From Rhynchospora pubera (lineage: Eukaryota > Streptophyta > Magnoliopsida > Poales > Cyperaceae), in NCBI GenBank assembly GCA_028095005.1, contig CM051459.1, positions 135,867,657 to 135,931,656 on the forward strand: a stretch of 64,000 nt of DNA. Direction: 5' to 3'. This document shows, one piece after another, positions 12,272 to 24,585 of the stretch (positions are counted from its first letter, which is position 1; the number at the start of each line of letters is the position of its first letter). Made by a program: the position numbers and the translations under genes. The notes beneath the pieces are model-generated. The model searched no databases. It saw only the letters and a program-made list of their open reading frames with translations, and had not been told where the DNA came from.

Positions 12272-13279
12272 AACTCATCATTCAAATTGCTCAAGAGTCA
12301 ACAACATGAATATGGAATAAATGGGCCAGCTCATTGATTCGAGCAGCCCAACAGCAAAAAGAAAAAAAAAAAGAGAAAGGAAAAAAATGGCGGCCCAGAT
12401 TGGTGTTAATCTTTTCAATTTTCAATCTTTTTTCCTCTCTGTTTCATCTGAATTGAGTTTTCTTTTCCAGATTGGTGTTAATCTTTTGGTTTTGTTTGTA
12501 GTTTTTTTTTTTAATTGACTTTGTGGAAATTGGATGTGAGGATGTTTTTCCCACATGATCGACTCTGATCATACTAGGCACTTTTACAAATTTCTCTTTG
12601 GAGAAATCAAGCCATAAATCTGATCCTTTTTTCCATTTTCATTTATAGACAATACTAATCGATGAAAGTGAGTGTTTGTTTGTTTTTAGTTGGGATTAGG
12701 TTCTATTGAATAATGTTAGGATTATTTGATGGTTTAAGGTGAAAATGGGTGTTTGAGAAGGGTTATTGGTATTGAATAACGTACTTGTTGGGATTATTTG
12801 ATTAGTTTCTCATGTAAATTTTCAATTTTATTATTTTTTTCTTACTGTTTTATTGTATTAAACCTTTTCGGTAAGCCACTGGCTTAGTTATGTATACTTT
12901 TCTTTTTAATATATCAGATGGGGCTAGATTTCCATTTTTATTCAAAAAAAATCATTTCTTTTTGTTAAATGTGAGAAATGGTTAAACATTTGAACGGTTA
13001 AATCGTTTTGGTTGTTATAATTTAACGCAACGATTAACGCAATGTAATTTCAATGGACGAAACGCAAAACGCAACTAAAAAATATTTTCGTCTCACTGAC
13101 GAAACGATCAACGGAAGACTTTATTTTCGTCATCGTTATAGACGTTATGCAGGCCTAAACTCATCATTCAAATTGCTCAAGAGTCAACAACATGAATATG
13201 AAATAAATGGCCCAGCTCATTGATTCGTGCAGCCCAACAGCAAAAAGAAAAAAAGAGAAAGGAAAAAAATGGCGGCCCA
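12272..13279. repeat. Pair of about 125-bp direct repeats flanking about 760 bp
   Basis: 12272-12398 and 13158-13279 match almost completely, both starting AACTCATCATTCAAATTGC and ending ATGGCGGCCCA. Just after the second copy, GCCCAAATGAAAAAAGAGAA occurs twice (about 13300 and 13399). The enclosed segment repeats CAGATTGGTGTTAATCTTTT (12395 and 12469) and has no recognisable gene. It may be a partial duplication or a very short LTR-type unit. Confidence 0.6.
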
Positions 13280-13439
13280 CTAGCTAATAGCCCAGTGCCG
13301 GCCCAAATGAAAAAAGAGAAGAAAAAAGAAATGGGAGAGCCCATACAGCCCATTGCGGCCACCTTCCATCTCCTCCCTGCGTTCAATTCGCCCATTGCGG
13401 CCCAAATGAAAAAAGAGAAGAAAAAAGAAATGGGAATCC

Positions 13440-14950
13440 CACTGACCAGAGCCAGCATACGCGTCAGTCAGCAAGCACCACTCCTGCAGTTGCTCCATGT
13501 CTCATGTCTGATGTCTCCCTCCCCTAATTTTCCATTCCGTTGGATCATATGATAAGGCTAATTCGCCATGCCACCTCCATCATCATCTCTCCTTTAGTTC
13601 CTGCTGCAGCTCCAATTACACCTCTCAATTCCTTGTTGTGTCTCACTAATGAAAATGCAGGAAACAATAATTGGTGGAATGTGAATCCTTCCATTGGCCT
13701 CCCCAATTAATTAATTAAGAAATTATTGCCTAATTGTCCTCTAAATAGTGAAATGTAGGTAATATTAATTAGCAAGAAAAGGAGAAGCCACACCTTAAAA
13801 AAAAATTAAAAAAAAAGAGGAGAGGAAGGATCAGATGCAAGGGAATGAGATGCATCCCCTGAGTTGCATACTCCCTCACTCACGTTTGACCCCACATGAC
13901 AGCTCCCATGACTATGGAACCACCTGGCAGAAACTGTATAACAAGGTGGCAACATAAGCCATCTAAATGGATTTCTCCATTCTCATGCTAGTTACTGAGA
14001 CATGAAAAGCAGTAACAGTCAAATGCGGATTGAGCTCACTGAAATCCTGTCCCTCCTTGGTTCCTATACTTGGCTTCACATGTGCCTAATTCACAAGGAG
14101 GGAATCGACTGACTAAGCGATGCCATCTCCCCTCCATCTCTTTCTGTTGTTTCTATGAATTAAAGGCATCAGCTTGATGAGAATCTACAAAGAGAGATGT
14201 TCATGCTCAGGAACAACTTTAATTTTGTTTGGGAATTAAAACAAGAAATACATACATGAAAGATTGGAGAAACTATCTAAAAAAAAGTAAAAATGACCAT
14301 ATCATGAAACAATGAAGGAGTTTGAGGTTGTTGGATTTGCTGATTTTTGTTAATTGAATTAACAAGAAAAAAAATACAACAACAGCATCAATGAAGATTA
14401 AAGAAGAAGGAAGCAAGGTGCTAGAAATAACAGAAACATGCTGCAATAATATCATGACCTGGCATAGTGACATAATAAGAGAAGTTGCATTCTGATTGCT
14501 TAATTAAACGAATGGTGAAAGAAGCTGAGGTTCAACAAGGTGTGCTCATTAAAAAAATATATATATACTCTTTCTACAAGGTTGCATATTGAGATGATAA
14601 TCTGAAAAATACCAGGGAATAGGCTTTAAATTAAATTATGAAACACGACAACAAGTAGACATAGATATGTCTACCATCATTTTAATTTGTGCAATCATGT
14701 GACCCAGTTTTTACAATAAATGGGGATTAAAACAGAAACTAAAAAATGTGCTGTAATTGGAAATAAAGAGAAACAAAAATGCATTCTCCATGTTAAAACT
14801 TAAAACCCAGAAAATGGGTAATTCAAAAAAGTAAGAAAATACAGATGAGAGGTAAATGCTGCAATGGAGAGCATTGTAGCCTTGGATTGAAGTTGAGATA
14901 TATGACTCACCAGCTAAAGGGACACATGGAAGAAGCAAGTGCATTGCACT
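13440..14950. other. Intergenic DNA, no gene seen
   Basis: Base composition is less AT-rich around 13440-14160. I looked for conserved plant microRNA sequences and found none I could defend. Confidence 0.4.
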
Positions 14951-14959
14951 CAGTAACCT

Positions 14960-15290
14960 CCTATGTGAGATACCTGATATGCCCTTCCAGGGGTAAAACT
15001 GTCTTTACAATGGCTGGCCCTCCTCCTATAAATGGACTTGAAGATCATGCAGCAAGACCCCAATTACACACGCAAGTGAGGCATCAAGCAACACACCAAA
15101 CCACACACACACAGAAGCAGCAAGAGAATAAGCACTATCAGTATTTTGAGAAAAGTTAGGCTAGCTACAAAACAAAGGAAAAGAGATAAAGTGTACTAAT
15201 AGAACTGCTGATTCCAGAGTGTCAAAATGTAATCTTCAAATGCTAAGTGACTTGTACATATTACTATGAAATAAAAGTCGTTTTTATCTC
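14960..15290 (+). other. Possible LTR remnant with TATA box and poly(A) signal
   Basis: GGGGTAAAACTGTCTTTAC, then CCTATAAATGG (TATA-like, about 15025), an A/C-rich transcribed-like stretch and GAAATAAAAG (about 15268) are ordered as in copia-type LTRs. No primer-binding site, partner LTR or target duplication was found. It could instead be the promoter and exon of a short non-coding transcript. Confidence 0.3.
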
Positions 15291-15454
15291 CAACTTTTCT
15301 TTTCTTTTTGTCATTTCTACTTCATATATATGCATATTAAGTAGTATAAGATAAAATATGACAAAAGTAATAAAAATGTGAAATTGTGAACAAAGGACTG
15401 TGGACAATTGATAAAGGGACAGCAGGTTAGGAGCTCATGGATCATTTCACACAA

Positions 15455-15625
15455 CTACCCATGCCAAGGGTTGGTTGTCGCCTATGCATAAGGATAGCAG
15501 CTTCCCATGCCAAGGGATAGCTATCACCAATGCCTAAGGAAAGGAGTGCCCAAGCAGCTTCCCATGCCAAGGGATAGTTGCCGTCAATGCATAAGGATCG
15601 CCAATGCCTAAGGATCACTAACCAG
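15455..15625. repeat. Degenerate tandem repeat with CCCATGCCAAGG / ATGCATAAGGA motifs
   Basis: The phrases CCCATGCCAAGGG and ATGC(A/C)TAAGGA alternate at least three times. A nearby (AC)n run lies at 15862-15880. The frame at 15668-16108 that follows is low-complexity and I do not call it a gene. Confidence 0.6.
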
Positions 15626-16099
15626 TGGAGGAGTCAATAGGGGCTCATCCCTTGGCGAGTTGCAGTTTTGCACAGCCAGCCTCTCTACCATGCAAAGAGT
15701 ATAGCATCAGGCAGCAACCATGACAAGGAGGAGAGTACTCACAGAAGTGCTGTGACAGCCAAGGAAGGAAGTCGATTTCTCAATCCATGGCTCAACCAAA
15801 CCAATCTGTGCAAGGGAGGCACAACCTCATGCTGCTCAGTCCCTGTGAAATCAATTAAGGGCACACACACACACACACACTCAAAGATAGACCACCATGC
15901 TCACTTTCTCAATCGGCAGTCAAATAACATATCAACACCACCACTTCACTCAATCATCTACCACCCTCATACTTGTAGCCAGTCAAGCTTCAGGCCATAT
16001 TATAGCCTGAGTACAGCCCAATCAGTATCCTTATGCCATCACGCTTTCAAATCTTCATCTAAAAATTGCAAGTCAGCCAGTAACCTCAATTGGCCAACC

Positions 16100-17368
16100 T
16101 TGTTCTAAGTTCAAATCCCTGCACAAGCCGATGCCATGCTAAACATCACACCCAATGAACCGTCCAAGTACTACAAGGAGACATGATGCTCACTGGCCAT
16201 ATACCAAGCTCCCACAACCTCCAGAGAGCTGCAATCATCTGATTCATCAACTCAACCAAATCAAATCAAAATAGAACTCGATGCAACAAGGAGCAGCGCT
16301 AGCTATCAAATTGAAGGTGCATACTGAGGGTTCATATGATTTTTATGTTTAAACAACGTACATATCTATGGTTGTTTTCAACTAGTTATATAAGATAACG
16401 TCTTTTTGTTTTCATTTTTTTGGATGAAACACTAAAAAAAATTATCAGGTGTAAAAGCTCATAAAGGCGAGAGAATTTGATACACAAGATTAATAGGTGG
16501 TGGATCAATAAGATTGCATATAGATTTACGAAAATAATGGAAGTTCGAACAGGCCTTCCAAAACTTACTCGGACACTGTAGCGATTCCAAAGTCTAGGAT
16601 CGAACAGGCCCTATAAAAAGCTCGAGGGCCATTTCCGAATAGTCCATTCATTTCAACTGGACAATGGACCGGATCGGATATCAAACGGACCGAATACGGA
16701 GTGGACTGAAGCTCACTCATAATGGATTGACCCCTGGGTATTCGGCCCTGGTCCGTCCATTGGCACCCCTATCCCTAGATCGATAGAAGGCTGCAACTAC
16801 AAGTTCACCGCCACAACCAGATCTTTTGGCCAAGGTGAAGCTCCACGCCGGAGGGTCCCAGCATCCAAATTGCTGGCATACTGAGTCTGTATGCCTTATC
16901 CTCTCGGCACACTGTTGATCAGGGGATCACGATCACCATGAAGCCTCTCGAAACCGTAGCCTAAAGGGATCGGAGAAATTACAGCAAAGGAGGAGATTTC
17001 AGACCCAAAGAATAAGTCCCACAAGGTCAGGGCGTCACCACGATGCTCAATGATAACCTCTTGGGGCTGATGGTCGCTCTGGCGCTCTAATTGCGCCTCC
17101 ATGACGGGATGCTGTCGACGGATCGAAAAGAGAGAGAAAAGGAGATAGTATGTCCAGGATTTCCTTAGATTAGGCACACGATTAACGGTCCATAGAACGG
17201 ACTGAACTGTAGGTCCCATGAGACAATTACGCCACTGGCTCACGGAGCGCCGAATTCACAGAGGTTGCGGCTCTGATTAACAAAAAAAGGTCCCAAATCC
17301 TGTGATTTTCTGTGGCTTTCATCTGTGGCGAGTCTTTGACAAGAGGAAAGATCTAATCATACGCAGCC
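16100..17368. other. Intergenic DNA, no gene seen
   Basis: A 115-residue minus-strand frame (16896-17243) matches no known domain and has no gene context. 16500-16760 contains repeat-like words (GAACAGGCC, GGACCGGATCGGAT) without clear element ends. Confidence 0.4.
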
Positions 17369-19683
17369 ACGTATGCCTGGATTCGTATCCTCTGCCCATT
17401 TTATTAAGATGGGCAGAGTGCCCATCTCTTGTCGCTGACCGTCGGATCGAAATGGACGGTTAGATTTACAGTACTCTATTATCTCTCTAAACAAAGACAG
17501 AAAAGATATTTCTACTATGAACTGCCGACTCCTTCGATCTCTCTCTCGTAAGCGCTAGAAGAGAAGAAATCTGGATCCTCTTCTTCTCCTACTCGACAAA
17601 AGTCTCGCACGAGAGCGACGAGAGCAGAACACTAGCGAGGATCTCTAACGATTTGATTTCTCGTGATCGCCAGATTTCTCTCCTTTCTTTGAGGTTCTGT
17701 CTCTCTCAACTGTTATTTTGAACTTAACTTAAGAAAAAATTGTACTAAAATTGTTGGATTTTTGTGAACCTAGAATTTGAAGAGGTTATTATTTACTGCA
17801 TTGAGACTCTTTTTACTGTGATTATGGTGAGTTCAATTGGCAACTTAAATTGCCCTCTTTAAAGAATCACTAATTGAAATATATACGGTCGAATTCATTT
17901 TTTGGGATATGCTAATTTCCAATTAATATAACTTTATAATTAATTCAAATATTTGTAAAGCGTTCAAATATTTATAGTGAAATTCTTCTAAGGATGTCTT
18001 ATACTGGTAAATTCTCCTTTGTTACCTCTTTACTTCATTGAGCCTGATAAGTTCAGTTGCCTCTTTATTTGGTTGATTTTTCAACTTATTTTCTGGTCAG
18101 GAAAGTCTGTTGACAAATAAATTATGTTTTTCACATTGAGAGAAATAGAAAAATCAAGGGACTTGACATGGTATGCTGTGACCGCAGCTTAATATCAGCT
18201 GAAGTTGGTGACTTTTGCCTTGTAAAGCTTAATGTCAGCTTATTTTCTGAATTTTATTTTCTTAGTTTTTGTTTCTTCAACAGAAGGCAAGCAAAGACCC
18301 TTCTACTGGTATAGCTCAGGCATAGGGATGAGTTGAAAGGCAATAAGGGGAACTGATTGATTGATATCGTTTCTCATCTTTCGAGAGTATTATGCGTGCT
18401 ATTGCGTTGAAGGTAGTTCTTTTCGTGCATGGTGTGACGAAGTCCAATCTCGACAATCTTATGGCCGAAAGCAACCGAGGGAAGAAGCAATTGAACATAT
18501 GGAAAATACCTGGGATATTGAAATGGTTAATGGTTATTGAATATTAAGTGCAATATGTTTTCTCTAATTGTTTTATTCTTCATAATTTTATGTTTTCATG
18601 ATGTGGTACTTCATGATTTTCATGTACGTATTATCCGTTCACTATTGTACAAGTTCAATGAAACTGTTATGATTTTCATGTACCTATTAGAGTTGTTCTT
18701 CATGATTTTCTATATTGTATCTATTATGATTTTCATGATTTTAGTGAAACTGTTTATAGCCATCATGAATACGAATCCCTCTTGGCTTAGTACCTGTACT
18801 TATTACTGTTTTGTGGTTCGTACTAAAATTTCATATCCAGTAACAAGAGTTCAAAACAGCTCATGCTCAATTGAGCCAACGTAATTATGGGAACACATAA
18901 TAGTAAAATAGGTTTCATAGGTTTCACAGTTGGTACCAAAGCCGGCTTCATAGGTTTCAGGTACATTTAGTGAACACAAACAGAAACGCAATGGTACCTG
19001 CCATGCAATCAATTAGACTTTATGTACACCCAAAACACAAAAGAAATAACTTTTCTGTATGAAAGTTTTAAACAATATTTCGATCTTGTTGTTTGTCCTT
19101 CTATTGATTCAATTCTTCTAGCAAATTGAGAAATTATAAAGCTTGCTTGAGCTTACTAATCATGATTTGTGTTCAGAAGGAAAAGTGTAAATTATAAAAA
19201 TTGTTCTCAAAGCTATGAACCATATTATATTTAGTCCCTCAGGTTCAGATCATATATTTTCCCGAACGCTAGATTTCTACTAGCTGTGTCCCTATCAATA
19301 TGTTTCATGCAAAATATAGATGCAAATCTCAGTAGATGCTCATTTCGCATCATCTCGCTAGAGAGAGAGAACCTCGAAGAAGGAGAGAAATCTGGCGATC
19401 GCGAGAAATCAAATCGTCGGAGATTCTCGCTAGTGCTATGCTCTCGTCGCTCTCGTGCGAGGATTTTGTCGAGTTGGAGAAGAAGAGGTTAGAGAGAGAG
19501 AGAGAGAGAGATCGAAGGGGTCGGCGATTCAGAATAGAAATGTTTTATTTTCTGTCTTTGTTTAGAAAGATAATAGAGTGATGTAAATCTAACCATGCAT
19601 TTCGATCCGACGGTCAGCGACAAGAGATGGGCACTCTGCCCATCTTAATAAGATGGGCAGAGGATACGAATCCACGTATGCCT
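17369..19683. mobile_element. MULE with about 330-bp terminal inverted repeats, 10-bp target duplication
   Basis: ACGTATGCCT occurs at 17369-17378 and 19674-19683. The element of 2295 bp starts GGATTCGTATCCTCTGCCCA and ends with its complement. The inverted repeats are nearly identical for more than 300 bp (about 17379-17710 and 19345-19673), including CGCTGACCGTCGGATCGAAA and GCACGAGAGCGACGAGAGCA. No MURA-type transposase frame is seen in the about 1.6 kb interior. That interior has an acceptor-like TTCTTCAACAG at about 18282, followed by a GC-richer block to about 18500, so gene-fragment capture is possible but unproven. A frame at 18537-18884 comes from repeated ATGATTTTCATG words. Confidence 0.85.
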
Positions 19684-21125
19684 CCCCTTTGCATCTCAAG
19701 AAATGTCGCTAGGTCTCTCTGACGCTGATCTGGACCAATCGGAAGCTGCCACGTGCCTTTGGTTCTGATGTGACACACGAGATTGCTGCAAACTTCAAAA
19801 ATTCATGGAAAATCAACCGAAATTCAGAAAAATACAAAACCAATTTTCATAAATTCAGAAAATTATGAGGAATCCAATAATACTAAAATTACAACCAAAT
19901 TCCTGTTCAAACTCAACCAGATCATTTAAAAAACCCAAAAATCAGAAGCTAGCCAATCATAGCCTGCCACGTCACCTCTAACTTATTCAGAAAATCCAGT
20001 CAACTTCAAAAATTCACTAAAAACCACAGAAAACTCAGAAAATTTAAAAAAGATTCCTGTGAGTCTAGAAAAATATGAGGAATCCATTTCTACCAAAACC
20101 ATGACCAAAATCCTTATTAAATCTACCAAGTCTGTTTAAATGTTCAAAACCGCAACCAACCGTATTTTCTTAAAAATTCCATAGACCTACTAACATCGTA
20201 AGAAGCCAAAGAAAAAAATGAACTTGGAATTCTGAGAGGCCTAATATTGCTGATCATCACCACCAAAATCCAAACCAGAAACATCCTCACCTTAATATCA
20301 CAGAGACCAAAACTTCTCAACTAAGGAGGCTACGAAGAAAAAAAAATCAGCTCGCTGAAATACCAAGGATCGATGACACAAATTTCAAAAGGAGGTAATC
20401 AAAGCACAGTAGAAAGTCACGTAGTCTAATCAGGATAGCAACCTCGAGATTTGTAACGTTGTGCAAAGGCTATAAGAAGATAATCAGGTTTGATATCAAG
20501 AATCTAATCGAAGGCTCATGCACAACCTCTAAGGAAAAGTGAAATCAACCCAACACGAAGGAGAATCATGAAACCTACCAAGGAATATTAGAGAAGGAGG
20601 CCGAGCATCAATCTAAAGCTTTCAAGCGTCAATCTCCGCATCTTGGAAAAACCATAGGAGTTCAACCCAGATAGCAACCGCACGCACCACAAATTCAATG
20701 TCGATCATGTTCAAGGGCCCGACATCAACTTATCAACATCAAACATACCCAGGGGCCTAACGTCAATCTCAATCCAACTTGGCATGTTGATTAAACCAAC
20801 CGGACGCCAAGCAATCCCTCGATGTTCTCAAATAAAGTCAGCAAACCATAACTCCTCAACAAGAAGCTCTATAATCCTATCAATCCAGATTACGGAATCC
20901 ACATAAAATGCTATCTCTTTTATCCCTCCTATCTTGCAATACCATAACTCTTCGCATATCAAGAACCCAGAAAACGGGAAGCTATACAGCAAACGAAGAC
21001 TTCAATGGATAAGCGACATCATATTGGCATAATACAGAAACCACTCCAATCCATGAGCACTGAAACCAATTGTCCCTACAAAGTACAAATCAAGTCCATT
21101 GATAAATAAACACAAATCACAAATA
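19684..21125. other. LTR-retrotransposon-like non-coding debris
   Basis: 19780-20120 has the same A-rich style (AAAAATTCA, CTCAGAAAA) as 3360-3460, and 20200-21100 has no open frame of note. I suspect a decayed Gypsy-like element but see no termini. Confidence 0.3.
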
Positions 21126-21345
21126 TATATAGAGAGAGTTTAGTTATGGTGAGATGCGATCAAAATTCATAAATCTGATTCAAAATGTCCGATCCAAACC
21201 GTCTAATATGATCTCTCTATTGAAATCTCCATGTAGACTAAATTTTACTTTTTTTCAAAATTTTTATTTTTTTAAATTTTAGAAAATCGTTAATCTAATT
21301 AGTTCTGTACCTTTCAAAAACTGTCATTTTAAAAAATTCAAAAAA
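21126..21345. mobile_element. Truncated hairpin MITE (left half)
   Basis: It starts next to TATATATAGAGAGAG and contains CGATCCAAACCGTCTAATA and TATTGAAATCTCCATGTAG, closely matching the left arm of the element at 23219-23640. The complementary right arm is missing. Confidence 0.6.
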
Positions 21346-21490
21346 TCTAATAATAAAGATAACAAAGATATATAGTAAGCAAGAAGTACATTGATGCTCT
21401 GTACCAATAATAAAGATATATAGTAAGCAAGAAGTACATTGATGCTCTGTACCAATAATAAAGATATGTAGTAAGCAAGAAGTACTAGAA
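21345..21490. repeat. 48-bp tandem repeat, about 2.7 copies
   Basis: GATATATAGTAAGCAAGAAG recurs at 21367, 21415 and 21463 (the last with one substitution). The unit also holds GATGCTCTGTACCAATAAT. It abuts the truncated MITE. Confidence 0.85.
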
Positions 21491-21499
21491 GTTCTAAGT

Positions 21500-22630
21500 G
21501 TTAGATGACTGAATGCAGTAGGACGTTGATAATAATGTGCACGACTTTAGATTTGTCTCTCCAATTTTACATTGCTGTTTGGTACTTTTTGTTTTATCAG
21601 TTACATCAATTATTAAATTTCAGTTTGTATGGTGAAAGAGACATTTGACCAACGTAGTAATTCACTTATGTATTCTGACTTGAACGTTATTTGATTGTGG
21701 CATACACCATATTTCATATTTTTGTGCAACCAAACACAATCAATGAATATTCTTACAATTACATGCAATCAAATCAACAACATGTGAGTTTAAAAACTGA
21801 ATAACAGAACAATTTTGGTTTTACCCACACGACACCAGTACGAACTGTCCTATTCAAATGAGATCACATATACATGTGAGTTTGAACTAACAGTACTAGT
21901 TTGGTTTTACCGGCGGTACGATGATACGATGCAGACCGTCCAGATTATATGTTCAAATATGGGCCTTATCCTCACTTTCGAATACTTTCTGCCTTCGTCA
22001 ATCTTTAATAGACTTTTGTGGGACGAGACGTTTATTATTTATGGTTGATACAACTAAATGCCAATCAACAGATTTAAACAATAAAAACTATACCAGGAAA
22101 ATTTTACAGTGAACTGAATTATTTTAATCAAATTTAAATCTAGATCGTTCATTTGCATATGAACAAATTTGATTATTAGAACTCAATTCCAGTTTAAAAT
22201 TTCTGTTCCATAGAACTATTTTTTTTTATCGATATATTGTATTTAAACAAAAGCAGCACCCAAGAAACTGTAGTTTTCTATGCTCGACTGTCTGATCTGG
22301 GCCGGAGAATCCAATATATTATATTTGAAATGGGCTGGTCAATCTAATTCCGTGTAGTTGGGCCTTCTGTACGGACTTCTTATTTTTCTAAATCTGCTTT
22401 TCTGATAAGGATGTAGAGATCCTTCAATCCAGAATTCACAATATGTCAGAATATCATTACATTCTTCTTAAATAGTTCAAATTCAATTTGACCCAACACG
22501 AATCAAGAGGCTCTTCTGGGCATATTCCCGTGCTGATGTAATTTATTAGATCAGTTAGATCAATTCGAAATGGATTGAATTTAGTCAACCAAATATTTAT
22601 TAAAGTTAAACAAGTATAAATAATTTTTTA
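21500..22630. other. Intergenic DNA, no gene seen
   Basis: Short plus-strand frames at 21815-22112 lack known motifs. Nothing else is supported. Confidence 0.4.
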
Positions 22631-22631
22631 C

Positions 22632-22745
22632 ACTTCGTACAGATATATAGAATTGACTGAATAAATTCTGAAACCAGATTATCTATGTACCTTTTAGAAC
22701 TTGTACAAATATATAGAATTGACTGAATAAATTCTGAAACTAAAT
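22632..22745. repeat. 66-bp tandem repeat, nearly two copies
   Basis: ATATATAGAATTGACTGAAT recurs with a 66-bp offset (anchors at 22637 and 22703). Because 66 is divisible by three, the minus-strand frame here shows a repeated peptide, which should not be taken as a protein. Confidence 0.8.
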
Positions 22746-23218
22746 TAAAGACCATAGTAGATAAACTGAATTTTTTTAAATATATTAGATTAGTACAAAA
22801 ATAATAAATTCTAACCACGATATATACAATTATACAATAATTTAGTAAATTATAAATTAATGTGGCACGAACTTGCAGGGTCAGTCATGTTAAGCACCTT
22901 CATTTAGAGCCAGGGAGCTCGCTCGACCCAAAAAAAAAACACCATGGATTGAGTTGACGTCGGTGTAGTGAGCCATTTATTGCTATACCCGCAGCTCTCA
23001 CACTGTGGGTCAGCGTACACCCTTGTTAAAATAAACTTATCTTCAGGTTTAAGTGCAGAAAAATAAGAATTTTGTTTACAGAATTTTTTTTTAGTTTATT
23101 GGTTAATAATATTTCTTTCCTCAGTGAAGAACGGAAGTTCAAAATTCAGTTACTAGATTTTTAAATTATATTAAAATTAGGATATTGTTATGTTTACTTT
23201 TATTAATATATATATATA

Positions 23219-23640
23219 GAGAGAGAGAGAGACAGACCTATGATGCATACTAATATACGGAAGTTTCGGTGCATACTGATCCAAACTCTTAGATTTGTTT
23301 CGAAATGACCGATCCAAACCATCCAATATGATCTTCCTATTGAAATCTCCTTGTCGGCCTAATTTTATATTTTTTCAATATTTTTAAGTATTTTTTTCGA
23401 ATTTTTCAAAACTGCTATTTTTTTATGGTTCAAAAAAATTAGGTCAACGATTTTCTAAAATTTGAAAAAAAATATTTAAAAATTTCTAAAATAAATTTAA
23501 AATTTGGTCAGTAAGGAGATTATAATAGGGAGATCATATTGGACAGTTTAGATCGGTAATTTTGAAACAGATCCAAGAGTTTTGATCAATATACACCGAA
23601 ACTTTCGTACATTAGTATGCACCATATGTTCTCTCTCTAT
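23219..23640. mobile_element. Hairpin (fold-back) MITE, about 420 bp
   Basis: The two halves are near-perfect inverted repeats about 200 bp long: the left GTGCATACTGATCCAAACTC arm pairs with the right GATCAATATACACCGAAAC arm, and the pairing runs almost to the centre. It begins in (GA)n after a TA run and ends in CTCTCTCTATATATATA. The core CGATCCAAACC...CAATATGATC is shared with other MITEs in this window. Transcription through it would give a long double-stranded stem. Confidence 0.8.
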
Positions 23641-23649
23641 ATATATAAA

Positions 23650-24585
23650 AGATAATTTGAAAGTCAAACTTTCTAATTTATTTTTAAATCAAATGTTTAT
23701 GAAAACTTCAGTCTGATTTCGAACATTAAAAAATATGTATCTTATTACATTGCCGGATTTTAGTCAGCTTTTTGTGAGGACAAAGAGAAGTCTGGTACAA
23801 TGGTGCAGCACTAAGATCAACTTTGCAGCGACATAATCTTTAACCGTGAAAATTATCAAATCTTTATTTTTTAAGATTGATTTTGTGCCAAAACTATGTT
23901 AATTATGTCGAATAATTGTATTTTATTGTTTTGTTTCGTTTTATTCTAAAATTAATATTAGTTTTGTTTTTCCGACTCATTTCGTCTTTGACAATTGATT
24001 GTATAAATTGAAAAGTTCTTCCATTAATGAGTTTTAAACATAGTCTTGAAATCTAAACTATTTATTTAGAATGATAAATGATTGTTGTTGATTTGGAGTT
24101 TTTTACTCCAATGAGTCTCAAAAACTCTTCCATGGCAGAATTTCCCGCATATAATAAACTAGACATGTATTATTTGACAAATGATTATCTTGACAAATTT
24201 TGTATTATATTCTTAAAAAAAATTAAAATAAGGGTAAAGATATTTTGTAAATTTGTTGTTCGACTAATACAGAGAGTACTGATTACGCTTCATAAAATTT
24301 GATGTCATTTGGTGATACAATAGGAGCATAGGTTTTCATATAATTTGTGTTGTACTCAATGAATAAAATATTAGAATTTTTATATTCATAGTAATGGTCT
24401 ATAATGCTTATTTAAAATAGAATTTTGTATGGTTATCTATATTATAAAACAAATATTTTAAAGTGATCAGTTTTCATGAATATTTTATTTTCTTAGTTGT
24501 GTAATGTTATACAAGTTAAAAGTCTTCCACAGGTGACAAATTAAGGTTCCATTTGACAATGTGAGCATGAACTAATAGTTCTAGA
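23650..24585. other. AT-rich intergenic DNA, no gene seen
   Basis: The plus-strand frame at 24078-24302 has no recognisable domain. Confidence 0.4.

Noticed and set aside
13780..14130. Possible conserved microRNA precursor
   Set aside because: A few words resembled microRNA families, but no exact mature sequence and no paired star arm were found.
15668..16108. 146-residue plus-strand frame
   Set aside because: Low complexity, starts within repeat sequence, includes a (CA)n tract; no known domain.
16100..16130. GTTCAAATCCC as a tRNA T-arm
   Set aside because: No acceptor stem, anticodon arm or upstream A box could be placed around it.
16896..17243. 115-residue minus-strand frame
   Set aside because: No known domain, no gene context, immediately next to a MULE; chance frame likely.
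18537..18884. 115-residue hydrophobic frame inside the long-TIR MULE
   Set aside because: Built from repeated ATGATTTTCATG words; no homology recognised and no splice context.
22606..22818. Minus-strand frame with a repeated peptide
   Set aside because: The repeat is a 66-bp DNA tandem duplication; no protein family.
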